Assembly: GCF_003319105.1 (NCBI RefSeq) | Contig: NZ_QOHH01000015.1 | Span: 1 to 64,000, forward strand | DNA from: Blastococcus sp. TF02-09 | GTDB lineage: Bacteria; Actinomycetota; Actinomycetes; Mycobacteriales; Geodermatophilaceae | DNA: 64,000 bases | Reading direction: 5' to 3' | Shown here: positions 21,040 through 28,900 of the stretch, one piece after another | Layout of the letters: the number at the start of each line of letters is the position of its first letter | Position numbering within the stretch: position 1 is the stretch's first letter | The notes under the pieces: model-generated | Database searches by the model: none | Seen by the model: only the letters and a program-made list of their open reading frames with translations | What the model was told of the DNA's origin: nothing | Program-made: the position numbers and the translations under genes

Positions 21040-23769
21040 TCAGGACGGGTCGGTTGTCCGGCCCGCCGCGCGCCGGACGGCCTCGGCCAGCAGAGGTCGA
21101 TTGTCGGATCCCTCGTCGATGAACGCCTGGTCGCGCACCGAGAGCTGCACCGCCGTGCAGTAGGCCAACGGGACATCACCACCGCTCTCGGCCACCACGA
21201 CGTCCACGAGCTCGGGGACGGCACTGGACCCCTCGGCCACGGCGACCCGCCACGCGCGAGCAGCTTGGGACCCGATGCGGTCCGCCGCCCGTCCAGCCGC
21301 CCGTCGGAGCGTCGGTCGGCAGCCCTCCGTGCACACGGCGGTGCTGCACAGGCGATGGGGGAGCAGTCGAGCCACGTCGCCGCGGTAGCCGGCCATGGCG
21401 GCCTGAAGCACACCATCGTCGACCATCCGGCCGCTGTCGATCGAAGGGTCGGGCTGGATCCGCACCAGACCGGGTTCGTCCAGGGCGGGCCACCGGATCA
21501 CGGCTTCACCGACGAAGAGGCTGGCCGCGGCCCTCCTCAGCGCCTCGTCCGCATCGATGTCGTCGAGCATGAGGGCCCGGTCCGCCGAGCTTTCCATCCG
21601 GTGCAGGATGCGGGTGCCGGTGTTCGCGACGGCCACCTCGGCCAGCGCTGACGGGCTCTGCGTGCTGAGCACGAACCCTTCGCCGAGGGCGCGCAGTTCC
21701 GCGATCGCCTCGCAGAAGGCCCGCACGGACTCCGCCCGGGCCTGGTCGCCGCTGGCCGCATCGCCGCTGTTCTGGCCGCTGCGCCCGAGCAGGCGGTGCG
21801 CTTCCTCGAGAACGGTGACGTGCCGAAGCCGACCGCCGGAGCTACCGCGGGCCTTGGCGGCGGCGCGCACCCGTTCGAGCACGAAGGCCGCCAGCACGGC
21901 GCGTTCGTCGACGTCGGCGATCTCGTTCAACTCGATGACGACGGGGGCGCGGAGCAGCTCGTCGAAGTCGACGGACTCGACGGTGTCCAACATCTTGCCG
22001 CGTCCCCCCTGGAGGAGGCTCTCCAACCGGACCTGGAATGCGAGGCCGATGTTCCGAGCCTCGCCCTGGTAGCCGATGTCGTCGAACACCTGGCGGAAGG
22101 AGCGGAGGAGGTCGCGCAGCGTCGGTGGCCGGATGCCGTCCTCGAGCACGGTGTCCTCATCCCACCCGGCAGCTGCGTAGGTGTGCGTCAGCGCCTGGGA
22201 CAGGATCTGCGGCAGCGGGGGTGGCAGGGGCAGGGCGAGCTTCAGCGCCGCCAGCACCCCGCCCATGTGGACCTCGCAGCGCACGCCGGCCGGTGGGGCG
22301 AGCGGGTTGAGACGCAGCGGGGCGATGTTTTCGTTGCCCAGGGTCAGCACCCGCAGTCCCCCCAGGTCGGGGTGGCCGAGCATCGACCGGTACTCGGTGA
22401 GCACGGACTCCACGACGAGGAAAGGGATCCGGTGGTCGCGCCACAGCCCCAGGAGTAGGTGGAGCACCGTGCTGGTCTTCCCCGACCCTGGCGCGCCGAC
22501 GACGAGGGTGTGCCGGTTCACCGCGGTCAGCGGCAGGACGACGTCGTCCCCCGTGGCACCGCGGTGGAGCGCGGCCCCGAGGCGCACGCCGTCGACTGGC
22601 GGGTCGTGGCGCACGGCGGCCCGGTGGGAGGCCGAGCGGCGGGCGCGGGCCAACCCGGGCACCCCGGCGTGGTCGGGCACCGGCAGCACGAGGAGCCCGC
22701 CGGCATCTTCTTCTGAGAAGAAGTGCGGCATTCGTTCGAGTGCGATCGGCGCCTGCTCGGGTGGGAGGTGCCAGACCGGGTGCCGCCCCCGAGGCAGGAC
22801 CAGACCCAGGGTCGAGGTTTGCCACGCCTCGAAGTGGTCGACGTCGTCGACCAGGGTGAAGCGCGATGCGGTGTCGGACGCAACTATGTCCGAGCCCCCG
22901 GTGACGACGGCGCCAATCTGGGCGGCCAGACGGCGCACGTCGTCGGGAGAGCTGGCGATGCCGATCCGGGCGAGCAGGCCCTGGCGCCCCGGGAACCGAC
23001 TCCAAGCCTCGACGACGTCCCGGGCTGCGGCATCGGCCGGGGTGGAGGTGGCGTTGCCGAAGAAGTCGTAGCCCTGCTGCGGCTCGGACAGGTGCCGGGT
23101 GAGCGTCAGGACGTGGTCGACGGCCAGCCGCTCGCGCTCGGTGAGGGCGGTGGGCACGAGCGCAATGCTGAGAAATCCAGGCGAGGTTGCCCGGGTGAGG
23201 ACGTGCGGCAGCGTCGGCCACGCCGCTCCGTCCCCACCTAGCGGATGGACCAGGTAGTAGTAGTCGGCCAGCCCCGGGGGGACGAATGGGCCGGGGCTGC
23301 GCACTTCTTCGACTCGTTGAATCTCGGCCCAGGCGTCGATGTCGGAGGGCAAGTTTCGCTGGAGCGGCCCAAACTGGTAGCCCGCCGGGAATTGGTCGAC
23401 GACGGTGTGCAGCAGGTGGCCCGCCCACTGCCGAGCGCTGTCCATGCTCCGACCAGCTGCGCGGGCGACGAGCAGCACGCGTAACTGCCCGACGGGGTCC
23501 CCCCACACATAGCGGAGCTCCAAGCTGCCGGCGTTGGTCCACGGCTGGAGGCTGCGGACGACGCGTCCGGCCAGCTGGCGGTGCTCGCGCGCCGTCGCTG
23601 CGGGGTCAGCGCTCTCGGGAAGACCGGGTGCGGCGATCAGCTCGGCGACCGCCGCGCCCCAACTGTGCTCGGGGGCTTCGAGTAAGGCGCCGTCACCGAC
23701 CCACACCGGCGGGCGGTCCGGCCATTCCAGGCCGGCGATGCTGGCGGCGCGCTCCGCGGGCAGGCTCAC
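21040..23769 (-). CDS. HerA/VirB4-like P-loop ATPase
   Basis: This 909-residue protein has an uncharacterised N-terminal half (about 1-390) and a HerA/FtsK-superfamily ATPase half. Walker A is VVGAPGSGKTSTV near residue 421, Walker B is HVTVLEEAHRLLGR near 650, and FVLSTQSPSALAEVAVANTGTRILHRM is the sensor-like segment typical of HerA and conjugative ATPases. No transmembrane helix is evident. The two upstream genes on the same strand encode a small membrane protein and an unknown soluble protein. This suggests a DNA- or protein-translocating motor, as in conjugation-derived or defence systems, but no partner nuclease is recognised. Confidence 0.82.
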   Translation of the reverse strand: MSLPAERAASIAGLEWPDRPPVWVGDGALLEAPEHSWGAAVAELIAAPGLPESADPAATAREHRQLAGRVVRSLQPWTNAGSLELRYVWGDPVGQLRVLLVARAAGRSMDSARQWAGHLLHTVVDQFPAGYQFGPLQRNLPSDIDAWAEIQRVEEVRSPGPFVPPGLADYYYLVHPLGGDGAAWPTLPHVLTRATSPGFLSIALVPTALTERERLAVDHVLTLTRHLSEPQQGYDFFGNATSTPADAAARDVVEAWSRFPGRQGLLARIGIASSPDDVRRLAAQIGAVVTGGSDIVASDTASRFTLVDDVDHFEAWQTSTLGLVLPRGRHPVWHLPPEQAPIALERMPHFFSEEDAGGLLVLPVPDHAGVPGLARARRSASHRAAVRHDPPVDGVRLGAALHRGATGDDVVLPLTAVNRHTLVVGAPGSGKTSTVLHLLLGLWRDHRIPFLVVESVLTEYRSMLGHPDLGGLRVLTLGNENIAPLRLNPLAPPAGVRCEVHMGGVLAALKLALPLPPPLPQILSQALTHTYAAAGWDEDTVLEDGIRPPTLRDLLRSFRQVFDDIGYQGEARNIGLAFQVRLESLLQGGRGKMLDTVESVDFDELLRAPVVIELNEIADVDERAVLAAFVLERVRAAAKARGSSGGRLRHVTVLEEAHRLLGRSGQNSGDAASGDQARAESVRAFCEAIAELRALGEGFVLSTQSPSALAEVAVANTGTRILHRMESSADRALMLDDIDADEALRRAAASLFVGEAVIRWPALDEPGLVRIQPDPSIDSGRMVDDGVLQAAMAGYRGDVARLLPHRLCSTAVCTEGCRPTLRRAAGRAADRIGSQAARAWRVAVAEGSSAVPELVDVVVAESGGDVPLAYCTAVQLSVRDQAFIDEGSDNRPLLAEAVRRAAGRTTDPS

Positions 23770-23781
23770 GAGACATTCCGC

Positions 23782-24138
23782 TCACACGTTGTCGAACGGG
23801 TTGCTGATCCGAGAGCTCGGGGAGCCGGTGGCGGTCGGCGGAGCGACCTGCTGGGCCGGGTCGGCCGGTGCCGGGATGCGCTGCGCCGGCCCCCCAGAGC
23901 CGCCGATGATCCGGTCGGCGGCGGCCTGGCGCTCGTCCTCGGCCGCCGCGGCGGCCGAGCGGCCCGCGAAGTGGCGATACACGAAATAGGGCCACCCGAA
24001 TCCGAGAATCATCGCGCGCAGTCGCCGCTCGAAAGGCGACATCGAACGGTTGGTGCGCTTGAACCAGAAATATGGCCAGGCGATGAGGAGGGCTCCCCAG
24101 AGGTAGACCCCACTGATGAAACCGAGAACCGCGGTCAT
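23782..24138 (-). CDS. Small membrane protein of the HerA-like operon
   Basis: This 118-residue protein has an N-terminal hydrophobic helix (VLGFISGVYLWGALLIAWPYFWF), a basic loop, a second aromatic-rich helix (MILGFGWPYFVYRHF) and a cytoplasmic Ala/Pro-rich tail. No family is recognised. It sits 12 bp upstream of the ATPase gene on the same strand and may anchor the ATPase to the membrane. Confidence 0.7.
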   Translation of the reverse strand: MTAVLGFISGVYLWGALLIAWPYFWFKRTNRSMSPFERRLRAMILGFGWPYFVYRHFAGRSAAAAAEDERQAAADRIIGGSGGPAQRIPAPADPAQQVAPPTATGSPSSRISNPFDNV

Positions 24139-24168
24139 CGCTCGTTCCTTTCGTGGAATGCGGTGGGG

Positions 24169-24669
24169 TCACACCCCGAAGAAGCCGCCGGACTGCTGAT
24201 TGCCGTACTGGACGCTGTCGGCGAGTTGCTGGATCGCCGGCACGACTGCGTAGGTGTGCACGATCTGGACGATCGACATGACCTCGTCGACCTCCAGGTC
24301 GGAGGGGGCGCCGAAACTGAGGATGCCGATCTGGCGGCCACCCGCGCGTTCCCTGCCGACGAGGTGCCAGCCGACGCGAAGGCTGCCCCCGGATGGCACG
24401 GCATAGTGCGCCGTCTTGAAGGGGCGGAGTCGCGGTTCCGTCGGCTCGACGACGAGGCACTGGATCTGCTGCGCGCGGAAGCCGCCAGAGTGGAGCGTGT
24501 CGATGGCCATGCTGACCGGGGGCTCGTACTCCTGCACCCCCTGCGCGACGGCCCGCAGGTAGCTCTCGGCGTGCGCAGCCGCGCGCGGTACGACCTCTTC
24601 GAAGGACTGCAGCACGCTCGCGTCGTGGATGCTGATGGACACCGTGACTCCCTGGATCGCTCGAGCCAT
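24169..24669 (-). CDS. Hypothetical protein, first gene of the HerA-like operon
   Basis: This 166-residue protein reads MARAIQGVTVSISIHDASVL at the start and QSGGFFGV at the end. It has mixed alpha/beta composition with no signal peptide or membrane helix. No known family is recognised. It is 30 bp upstream of the small membrane protein gene, and the three minus-strand genes form one likely transcript. Confidence 0.68.
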   Translation of the reverse strand: MARAIQGVTVSISIHDASVLQSFEEVVPRAAAHAESYLRAVAQGVQEYEPPVSMAIDTLHSGGFRAQQIQCLVVEPTEPRLRPFKTAHYAVPSGGSLRVGWHLVGRERAGGRQIGILSFGAPSDLEVDEVMSIVQIVHTYAVVPAIQQLADSVQYGNQQSGGFFGV

Positions 24670-24959
24670 CGACCACGCAGGCCGACGACCGTCTTCGAGA
24701 GCCGAACGGTCGACCGATTCTCAGCAGTGGTGCGTCAAGCAAATCTTCCTGATTGCTGCGAGCAGAATCCCCCGTGCGGCGTGGTCAACAGTAAGAACGG
24801 ATGCGCCGAGCGAAAAGGGCTGGAACGCACTGGGTGCGGCTGAGCGCGTCACGTGTCCGAGGTACACGGCAGGGGATGTTCTGCGCCGCCTCTCGTGCTA
24901 TTAGCGTCCGCTCGTGGCGCTACGCGGACGTCAGCTTCCGCCGATCAAGGCGGGCATTG
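24670..24959. other. Non-coding stretch upstream of the HerA-like operon
   Basis: These 290 bp lie between the HerA-operon start and the end of the SH3-like membrane protein gene. Short open frames here have poor codon character. The stretch is less GC-rich than the flanks and probably holds the HerA-operon promoter. No specific site is recognised. Confidence 0.4.
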
Positions 24960-25775
24960 TCACTCGCAGACGGGGACGTCGAAGTCGGTGTTGTGGATGT
25001 ACGGCCCGCCTGGTACATCGCCGTTCATGAAGCTGTTCGCAGGGGACCACAGGCCGTTCCACTCCGCCGTCTCGATCAGGTACCAGAACCCGTCAGGGGT
25101 GACGCTCGGGACGCTGGGCGCGTAGTAGCGGCACCGCACCTCTAGGACGGTGTTCGGCGGGATGGCGGGTCCGCCGCCCTCGAGCGTGCGCGGGTCGGCG
25201 TAGGTGTTGGCGCCGATGCTCCCGGCTTCCTCCTGCCGCAGCCGTCCGTCGCCGGTGCTCGGCAGCGGCAGGTTGACGAGCTCGTTGGCGGCCGCAGTCC
25301 CGTCGGGAGCAGCCGCGCTTTCCTCCTCGTCGACGACGAGCAGGGTTACCAGCACGGCGGCGCCAATGACGGACAGCTGGGCGGCGGCCATCAGCGCCCA
25401 CCGGCGCCAGCGCCGGCTTGGGGGAGCGGTCGGCTCGTCAGGGACAGGTCGGATGACCTCGTCGGCGACGACTGGGCCACCGTTCCGGCTCGCGGGACCG
25501 CAGGACTCGATGAGGGAGGGGACGCCGGCCGCCGTCGGATAGCCGGGCAGCTGCGTCCGTGCCCACATGTCCAGCTCGCGCACCGCGCCGGTGACCTTGG
25601 TGCGGGGGTAGTTCCCTGCTGTCCAGTTGTCCAGGGTGCGGACGCTGACCAGCCCCCCGCTGCGCTGGGCCAGCTGCTCCTTGCCACCGGTGACCGCCAC
25701 CAACCAGTTGACCTGGGCGACGAAGGCATCCCCCGGCACCACCGTCGAACCTGCAACGTCCGCCGTGTCCGTCAT
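24960..25775 (-). CDS. Membrane protein with HTH-like N-terminus and extracellular SH3-like domain
   Basis: This 271-residue protein has an N-terminal helical region reminiscent of a helix-turn-helix (GKEQLAQRSGGLVSVRTLDNW), a single transmembrane helix (about 125-150, ALMAAAQLSVIGAAVLVTLLVV) and a C-terminal domain. That domain contains PPNTVLEVRCRYYAPSV and WYLIETAEWNGLWSPANSFM, similar to bacterial SH3-type modules. The topology suggests a trans-membrane sensor or regulator. The start at 25775 is preceded by GGGGA at a fitting distance. A degraded relative lies at 26580-26996. Confidence 0.68.
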   Translation of the reverse strand: MTDTADVAGSTVVPGDAFVAQVNWLVAVTGGKEQLAQRSGGLVSVRTLDNWTAGNYPRTKVTGAVRELDMWARTQLPGYPTAAGVPSLIESCGPASRNGGPVVADEVIRPVPDEPTAPPSRRWRRWALMAAAQLSVIGAAVLVTLLVVDEEESAAAPDGTAAANELVNLPLPSTGDGRLRQEEAGSIGANTYADPRTLEGGGPAIPPNTVLEVRCRYYAPSVPSVTPDGFWYLIETAEWNGLWSPANSFMNGDVPGGPYIHNTDFDVPVCE

Positions 25776-26012
25776 CGCAATCCCCGTGCTCCGTCGTCCC
25801 GAAGGTGGGGTATTTATCGCACGACATTGCGCTTTTCTGGACTGGTTGCGCGCGAGTGCGTCGTGACGCATGCGCCAACCTGCGGTGGCTAGCGCTGAAC
25901 CTGCCTTGCCGCAGCCTGCCTGGCGCCACTTCAGTGGAGTTGCCGCCGAGCGATCCCGGGTGCTGCCTCTGCCCTGACCCCGCGAGGCCGTCCCACTTCT
26001 CATGGAGAGCTG

Positions 26013-26525
26013 ATGCCACAGTGCCCGGACCGACTTGGCGGTTGCCCACTGCGAGACGGCCGGTCGCCCGCCCACTCAATGCCGACAACGCCGACGGCGG
26101 ACGACACCCCGATGAGAGTGACCCTCGTCGGCGGAGACGAGGAGCAGCGACAACGACTGGCCGGCCTGCTCGCCCAGGTCGCCGGCGTCGAAGTGACGGG
26201 CTGGTCGGACACGCCTCGGTCGCTGACGGTCCTGAAGGCCATGTCGAGCGTCGACGTGTGCATCGACGCTCCTAGTTCGCCGCCGCTGGCGGAGCTGCGC
26301 AGACCGTATTTCGCACCGCGGCAGCTGCAGGTTCTCATCGCCTACTCGTCTGGTAACGAACTGCTCGAGGTAGCCGCGCGCCGAGCCGGGATGAATGCAG
26401 AGACGTTCAAGACGCACCTGCGCCGCATCCGAGCCAAGTATCGGGAGGTCGGGCGAGATGCTCCGACCCGACTGGACCTCTACGTGAGGGCCATCCAAGA
26501 CGGATTCTTGTCGCCGCCGTCCTAA
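26013..26525 (+). CDS. Short response-regulator-like protein with LuxR-type HTH
   Basis: This 170-residue protein contains a receiver-like start (MRVTLVGGDEEQRQRLAGLLAQVAGVEVTG) that is much too short for a complete receiver domain. It ends with a LuxR/NarL-type helix-turn-helix (FAPRQLQVLIAYSSGNELLEVAARRAGM and ETFKTHLRRIRAKY). No obvious phosphoacceptor Asp pattern is complete. The ATG at 26013 has GGAG six bases upstream, and ATG 26112 at the receiver-like start is an alternative. It is divergent from the SH3-like membrane protein, 237 bp apart. Confidence 0.65.
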   Translation: MPQCPDRLGGCPLRDGRSPAHSMPTTPTADDTPMRVTLVGGDEEQRQRLAGLLAQVAGVEVTGWSDTPRSLTVLKAMSSVDVCIDAPSSPPLAELRRPYFAPRQLQVLIAYSSGNELLEVAARRAGMNAETFKTHLRRIRAKYREVGRDAPTRLDLYVRAIQDGFLSPPS

Positions 26526-26579
26526 GAAGGGGCGGCCGACCCAGGGGGTCGCCGGCCAGTCATCCCGGCGTGCTGGCGG

Positions 26580-26996
26580 CTAACACCGCGGTGCCGTCGT
26601 CGCGAGTTCGTCGCAGTCCTGGACGACGGCAAGCGTGATGGCGACCGCCATGTCGGTAGCGATCGCGGCGGCGGCGGCGAGCAGGGCTACGAGGTTCGGA
26701 AACCAGGCCCGCGGGAACGTTCTCCCGGGCTCAGCCGCGGGGGCGGAGGGGCGACTAGCAGAGCCTCCACTGACTCGACGGCCTCGTCGACGGCGGCTGC
26801 CCGCGGAGGCCCGCAGGAGTCGATGAGCTGGGGTGCTCCGCCACCGGGAAAGCCCCGGGCCTACGCCGACGCCCAGCCGGTACAGGTCTCGGACAGCACC
26901 GGTGAGGCCTGCCCGGATAGGAGCTTCGGGCCGGGTTGGCGGGTTCGAACGCTCACTCGCCTGTCCAAGGCTCGGCACGAACTTTGTTGCCTCCAA
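26580..26996 (-). pseudogene. Decayed paralogue of the SH3-like membrane protein
   Basis: The 138-codon frame contains TGAVRDL where the gene at 24960-25775 has TGAVREL, and ends with a hydrophobic helix like that gene's transmembrane segment. Between them the similarity shifts frame: another frame of the same strand reads GGGAPQLIDSCGPP, matching AGVPSLIESCGPA of the intact gene. This pattern indicates a frameshifted, truncated copy. A diverged functional small protein is possible but less likely. Confidence 0.55.
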
Positions 26997-27327
26997 CGGT
27001 CTTAATCAATGGAGTGATCGGGCGAACTGTGGGACGGAACGTGCCGCTGAGCACGGCATTCGCGGGTTTGCGCAGGTTGCGCTGACTTGCGTTCCGGCCC
27101 ATCTCGTGGCCGTGCGTCACGTTTATCTAACGCAGGATGACGGCTCGACGGTCTATCGCCCGATGAAGCGATCTGAGTCATCACGCAGCGTGATGAACCA
27201 AGAAGTGTGCCTTTCAAACACTGCCCAGTCCCATTACTCTCACACCTGCCTCGTGACGCGCTGTGACGTCCAGGCGGTGCGCGGACCGGACGATCGGAAC
27301 GGTCTGCTTCTTGAGCGGGGGCTCCAG
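26997..27327. other. Promoter region of the exopolysaccharide locus
   Basis: This stretch precedes the Wzc-like gene. It is less GC-rich than its flanks and holds a perfect 17-bp palindrome (27179-27195). No convincing gene is visible. It is the likely control region of the downstream polysaccharide operon. Confidence 0.45.
27179..27195. promoter_or_regulatory. 17-bp palindrome, putative operator
   Basis: CATCACGC-A-GCGTGATG is a perfect inverted repeat with 8-bp arms and a single central base, about 130 bp upstream of the Wzc-like start. Its size fits an operator for a dimeric regulator. The binding protein is unknown. Confidence 0.5.
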
Positions 27328-28782
27328 TTGGATCTAAAGGACGTGCTGCAGGCGGTGCGTTCTGGCTGGTGGTGGCTCGTCACCGGGCTGCTGGTCGGCC
27401 TTGCGGCGGCGGGACTGCTCAGCTGGCTGACCACGCCGCTCTACTCGTCGTCAACACAACTGTTCGTCGCCGTGGCCGGCTCGACGGACACTTCCGCGGC
27501 TCAGGCGGGCAACCTCTTCTCCCAGCAGCGAGTGACCTCCTACGTTCCGTTGCTCACCGGTAAGTCTCTCGCCGGCGAGGTCGTCGACGAACTAGACCTC
27601 GACCTGACGCCTGGGCAGGTGGCCGACAAGGTCTCGGCCGAGGTTCTGCCCGAATCGGTCGTCGTCCAGGTCACGGTCACCGACACGTCCGCGGAGCGCG
27701 CCCAAGCCATCGCTGCGGCGATGGGGCGACGTTTCAGCGAGCGGGTGACCGAACTGGAAGCCGACGTCACCGCCGTCCGGGTAACCACCACCGAGCAGGC
27801 CGAGGTCAACCCGGAACCGGTCAGCCCCGCGATGAACCGGAACCTTGCCCTCGGTGGCGTGCTGGGTCTCCTGATCGGGCTGGGTCTCACCCTGCTGCGC
27901 AGCCGGCTCGACAACACGGTGAAGACGGGCGACGACGTGCAGACGCTCACCGGGGCGGGCGTGATCGGCACTGTGCTCGAGGACCCGAAGCTCGACGACG
28001 AGCACGTCGTCACCGCGCGTGATGGACACTCGTTGTCCTCTGAGTCGTTTCGCGCCATCCGCACGAACCTGCAGTTCCTCAATGTCGACAGCCCGCCGAA
28101 GGTCATCGTCGTCACCAGCTCCGTGCCGGGTGAGGGCAAGTCGACGCTGGCGGTGAACCTCGGGACGGCGCTTGCGCAGTCGGGCAGCCGGGTGATCCTG
28201 GTGGAGGCGGACCTGCGCCGGCCCCGGGTGACCCGATACATGGGGTTGGTCAGCGGTGCCGGCCTAACCAACGTCCTGGCCGGCACTGCGGACCTCGCCG
28301 AGGTAACGCAGCCGTGGGGTGATGGAAAGCTGTCGGTGCTCGCGGCCGGACCGATGCCTCCCAATCCCAGCGAGCTCCTCGGCTCGGAGCACATGCGCGC
28401 CCTGCTGGAGGAGCTCCGCCAGGAGCACGACTTTGTCGTCATCGACACGCCGCCCTTGCTGCCGGTGACGGACGCAGCCGTGCTGAGCGTCGCCGCCGAC
28501 GGCTGCCTAATCACCACGCGCCACGGCGTGACCCGGCGGGAGCAGCTCGCGGAGGCGTCCAGCGTGCTGGCCAGGATCGACGCGAGGCTGCTGGGCGTCG
28601 TGCTCAACCGGGTGCCGCAGTCGGCCGCCATCGCCCGCGGCTATGGCTACGGGTACGGCTATGCGCCCGACGCCGGGCGTATGTCCGTGGCGGAGCCGAG
28701 AGGGCGAGCCGCACGTCGGCGGGCCAGGGCTGTCGAGCCGCCTCCGTCTCAGCACGGGTCTGGCGGGGGTGCATCGTCCTGA
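27328..28782 (+). CDS. Wzc/CpsD-type polysaccharide co-polymerase and tyrosine kinase
   Basis: This protein of about 484 residues joins a Wzz-like N-terminal part to a BY-kinase domain. Transmembrane helices are near 15-37 and 170-190. The kinase has Walker A TSSVPGEGKST near residue 268, Walker A' LVEADLRRP, and Walker B FVVIDTPPLL. A C-terminal Tyr cluster (GYGYGYGY, near 437) is the usual autophosphorylation region. It controls chain length and polymerisation of exported polysaccharide. The LMW phosphatase at 41809 is the likely counterpart. The TTG at 27328 fits the family's usual beginning (LDLKDVLQAVRSGWW), and GTG 27277 is an alternative. Confidence 0.9.
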   Translation: MDLKDVLQAVRSGWWWLVTGLLVGLAAAGLLSWLTTPLYSSSTQLFVAVAGSTDTSAAQAGNLFSQQRVTSYVPLLTGKSLAGEVVDELDLDLTPGQVADKVSAEVLPESVVVQVTVTDTSAERAQAIAAAMGRRFSERVTELEADVTAVRVTTTEQAEVNPEPVSPAMNRNLALGGVLGLLIGLGLTLLRSRLDNTVKTGDDVQTLTGAGVIGTVLEDPKLDDEHVVTARDGHSLSSESFRAIRTNLQFLNVDSPPKVIVVTSSVPGEGKSTLAVNLGTALAQSGSRVILVEADLRRPRVTRYMGLVSGAGLTNVLAGTADLAEVTQPWGDGKLSVLAAGPMPPNPSELLGSEHMRALLEELRQEHDFVVIDTPPLLPVTDAAVLSVAADGCLITTRHGVTRREQLAEASSVLARIDARLLGVVLNRVPQSAAIARGYGYGYGYAPDAGRMSVAEPRGRAARRRARAVEPPPSQHGSGGGASS

Positions 28783-28900
28783 GCCGCTCCAGTGCGACCG
28801 ACGCCACCGTCACCCGAGCCACGCCGGTCCGTTGTCCTGACATCCCCGCTCGTCCCCGCCGGTGTGCTGTCGGCCTGAACCCGGACTGGAGACGCACACG

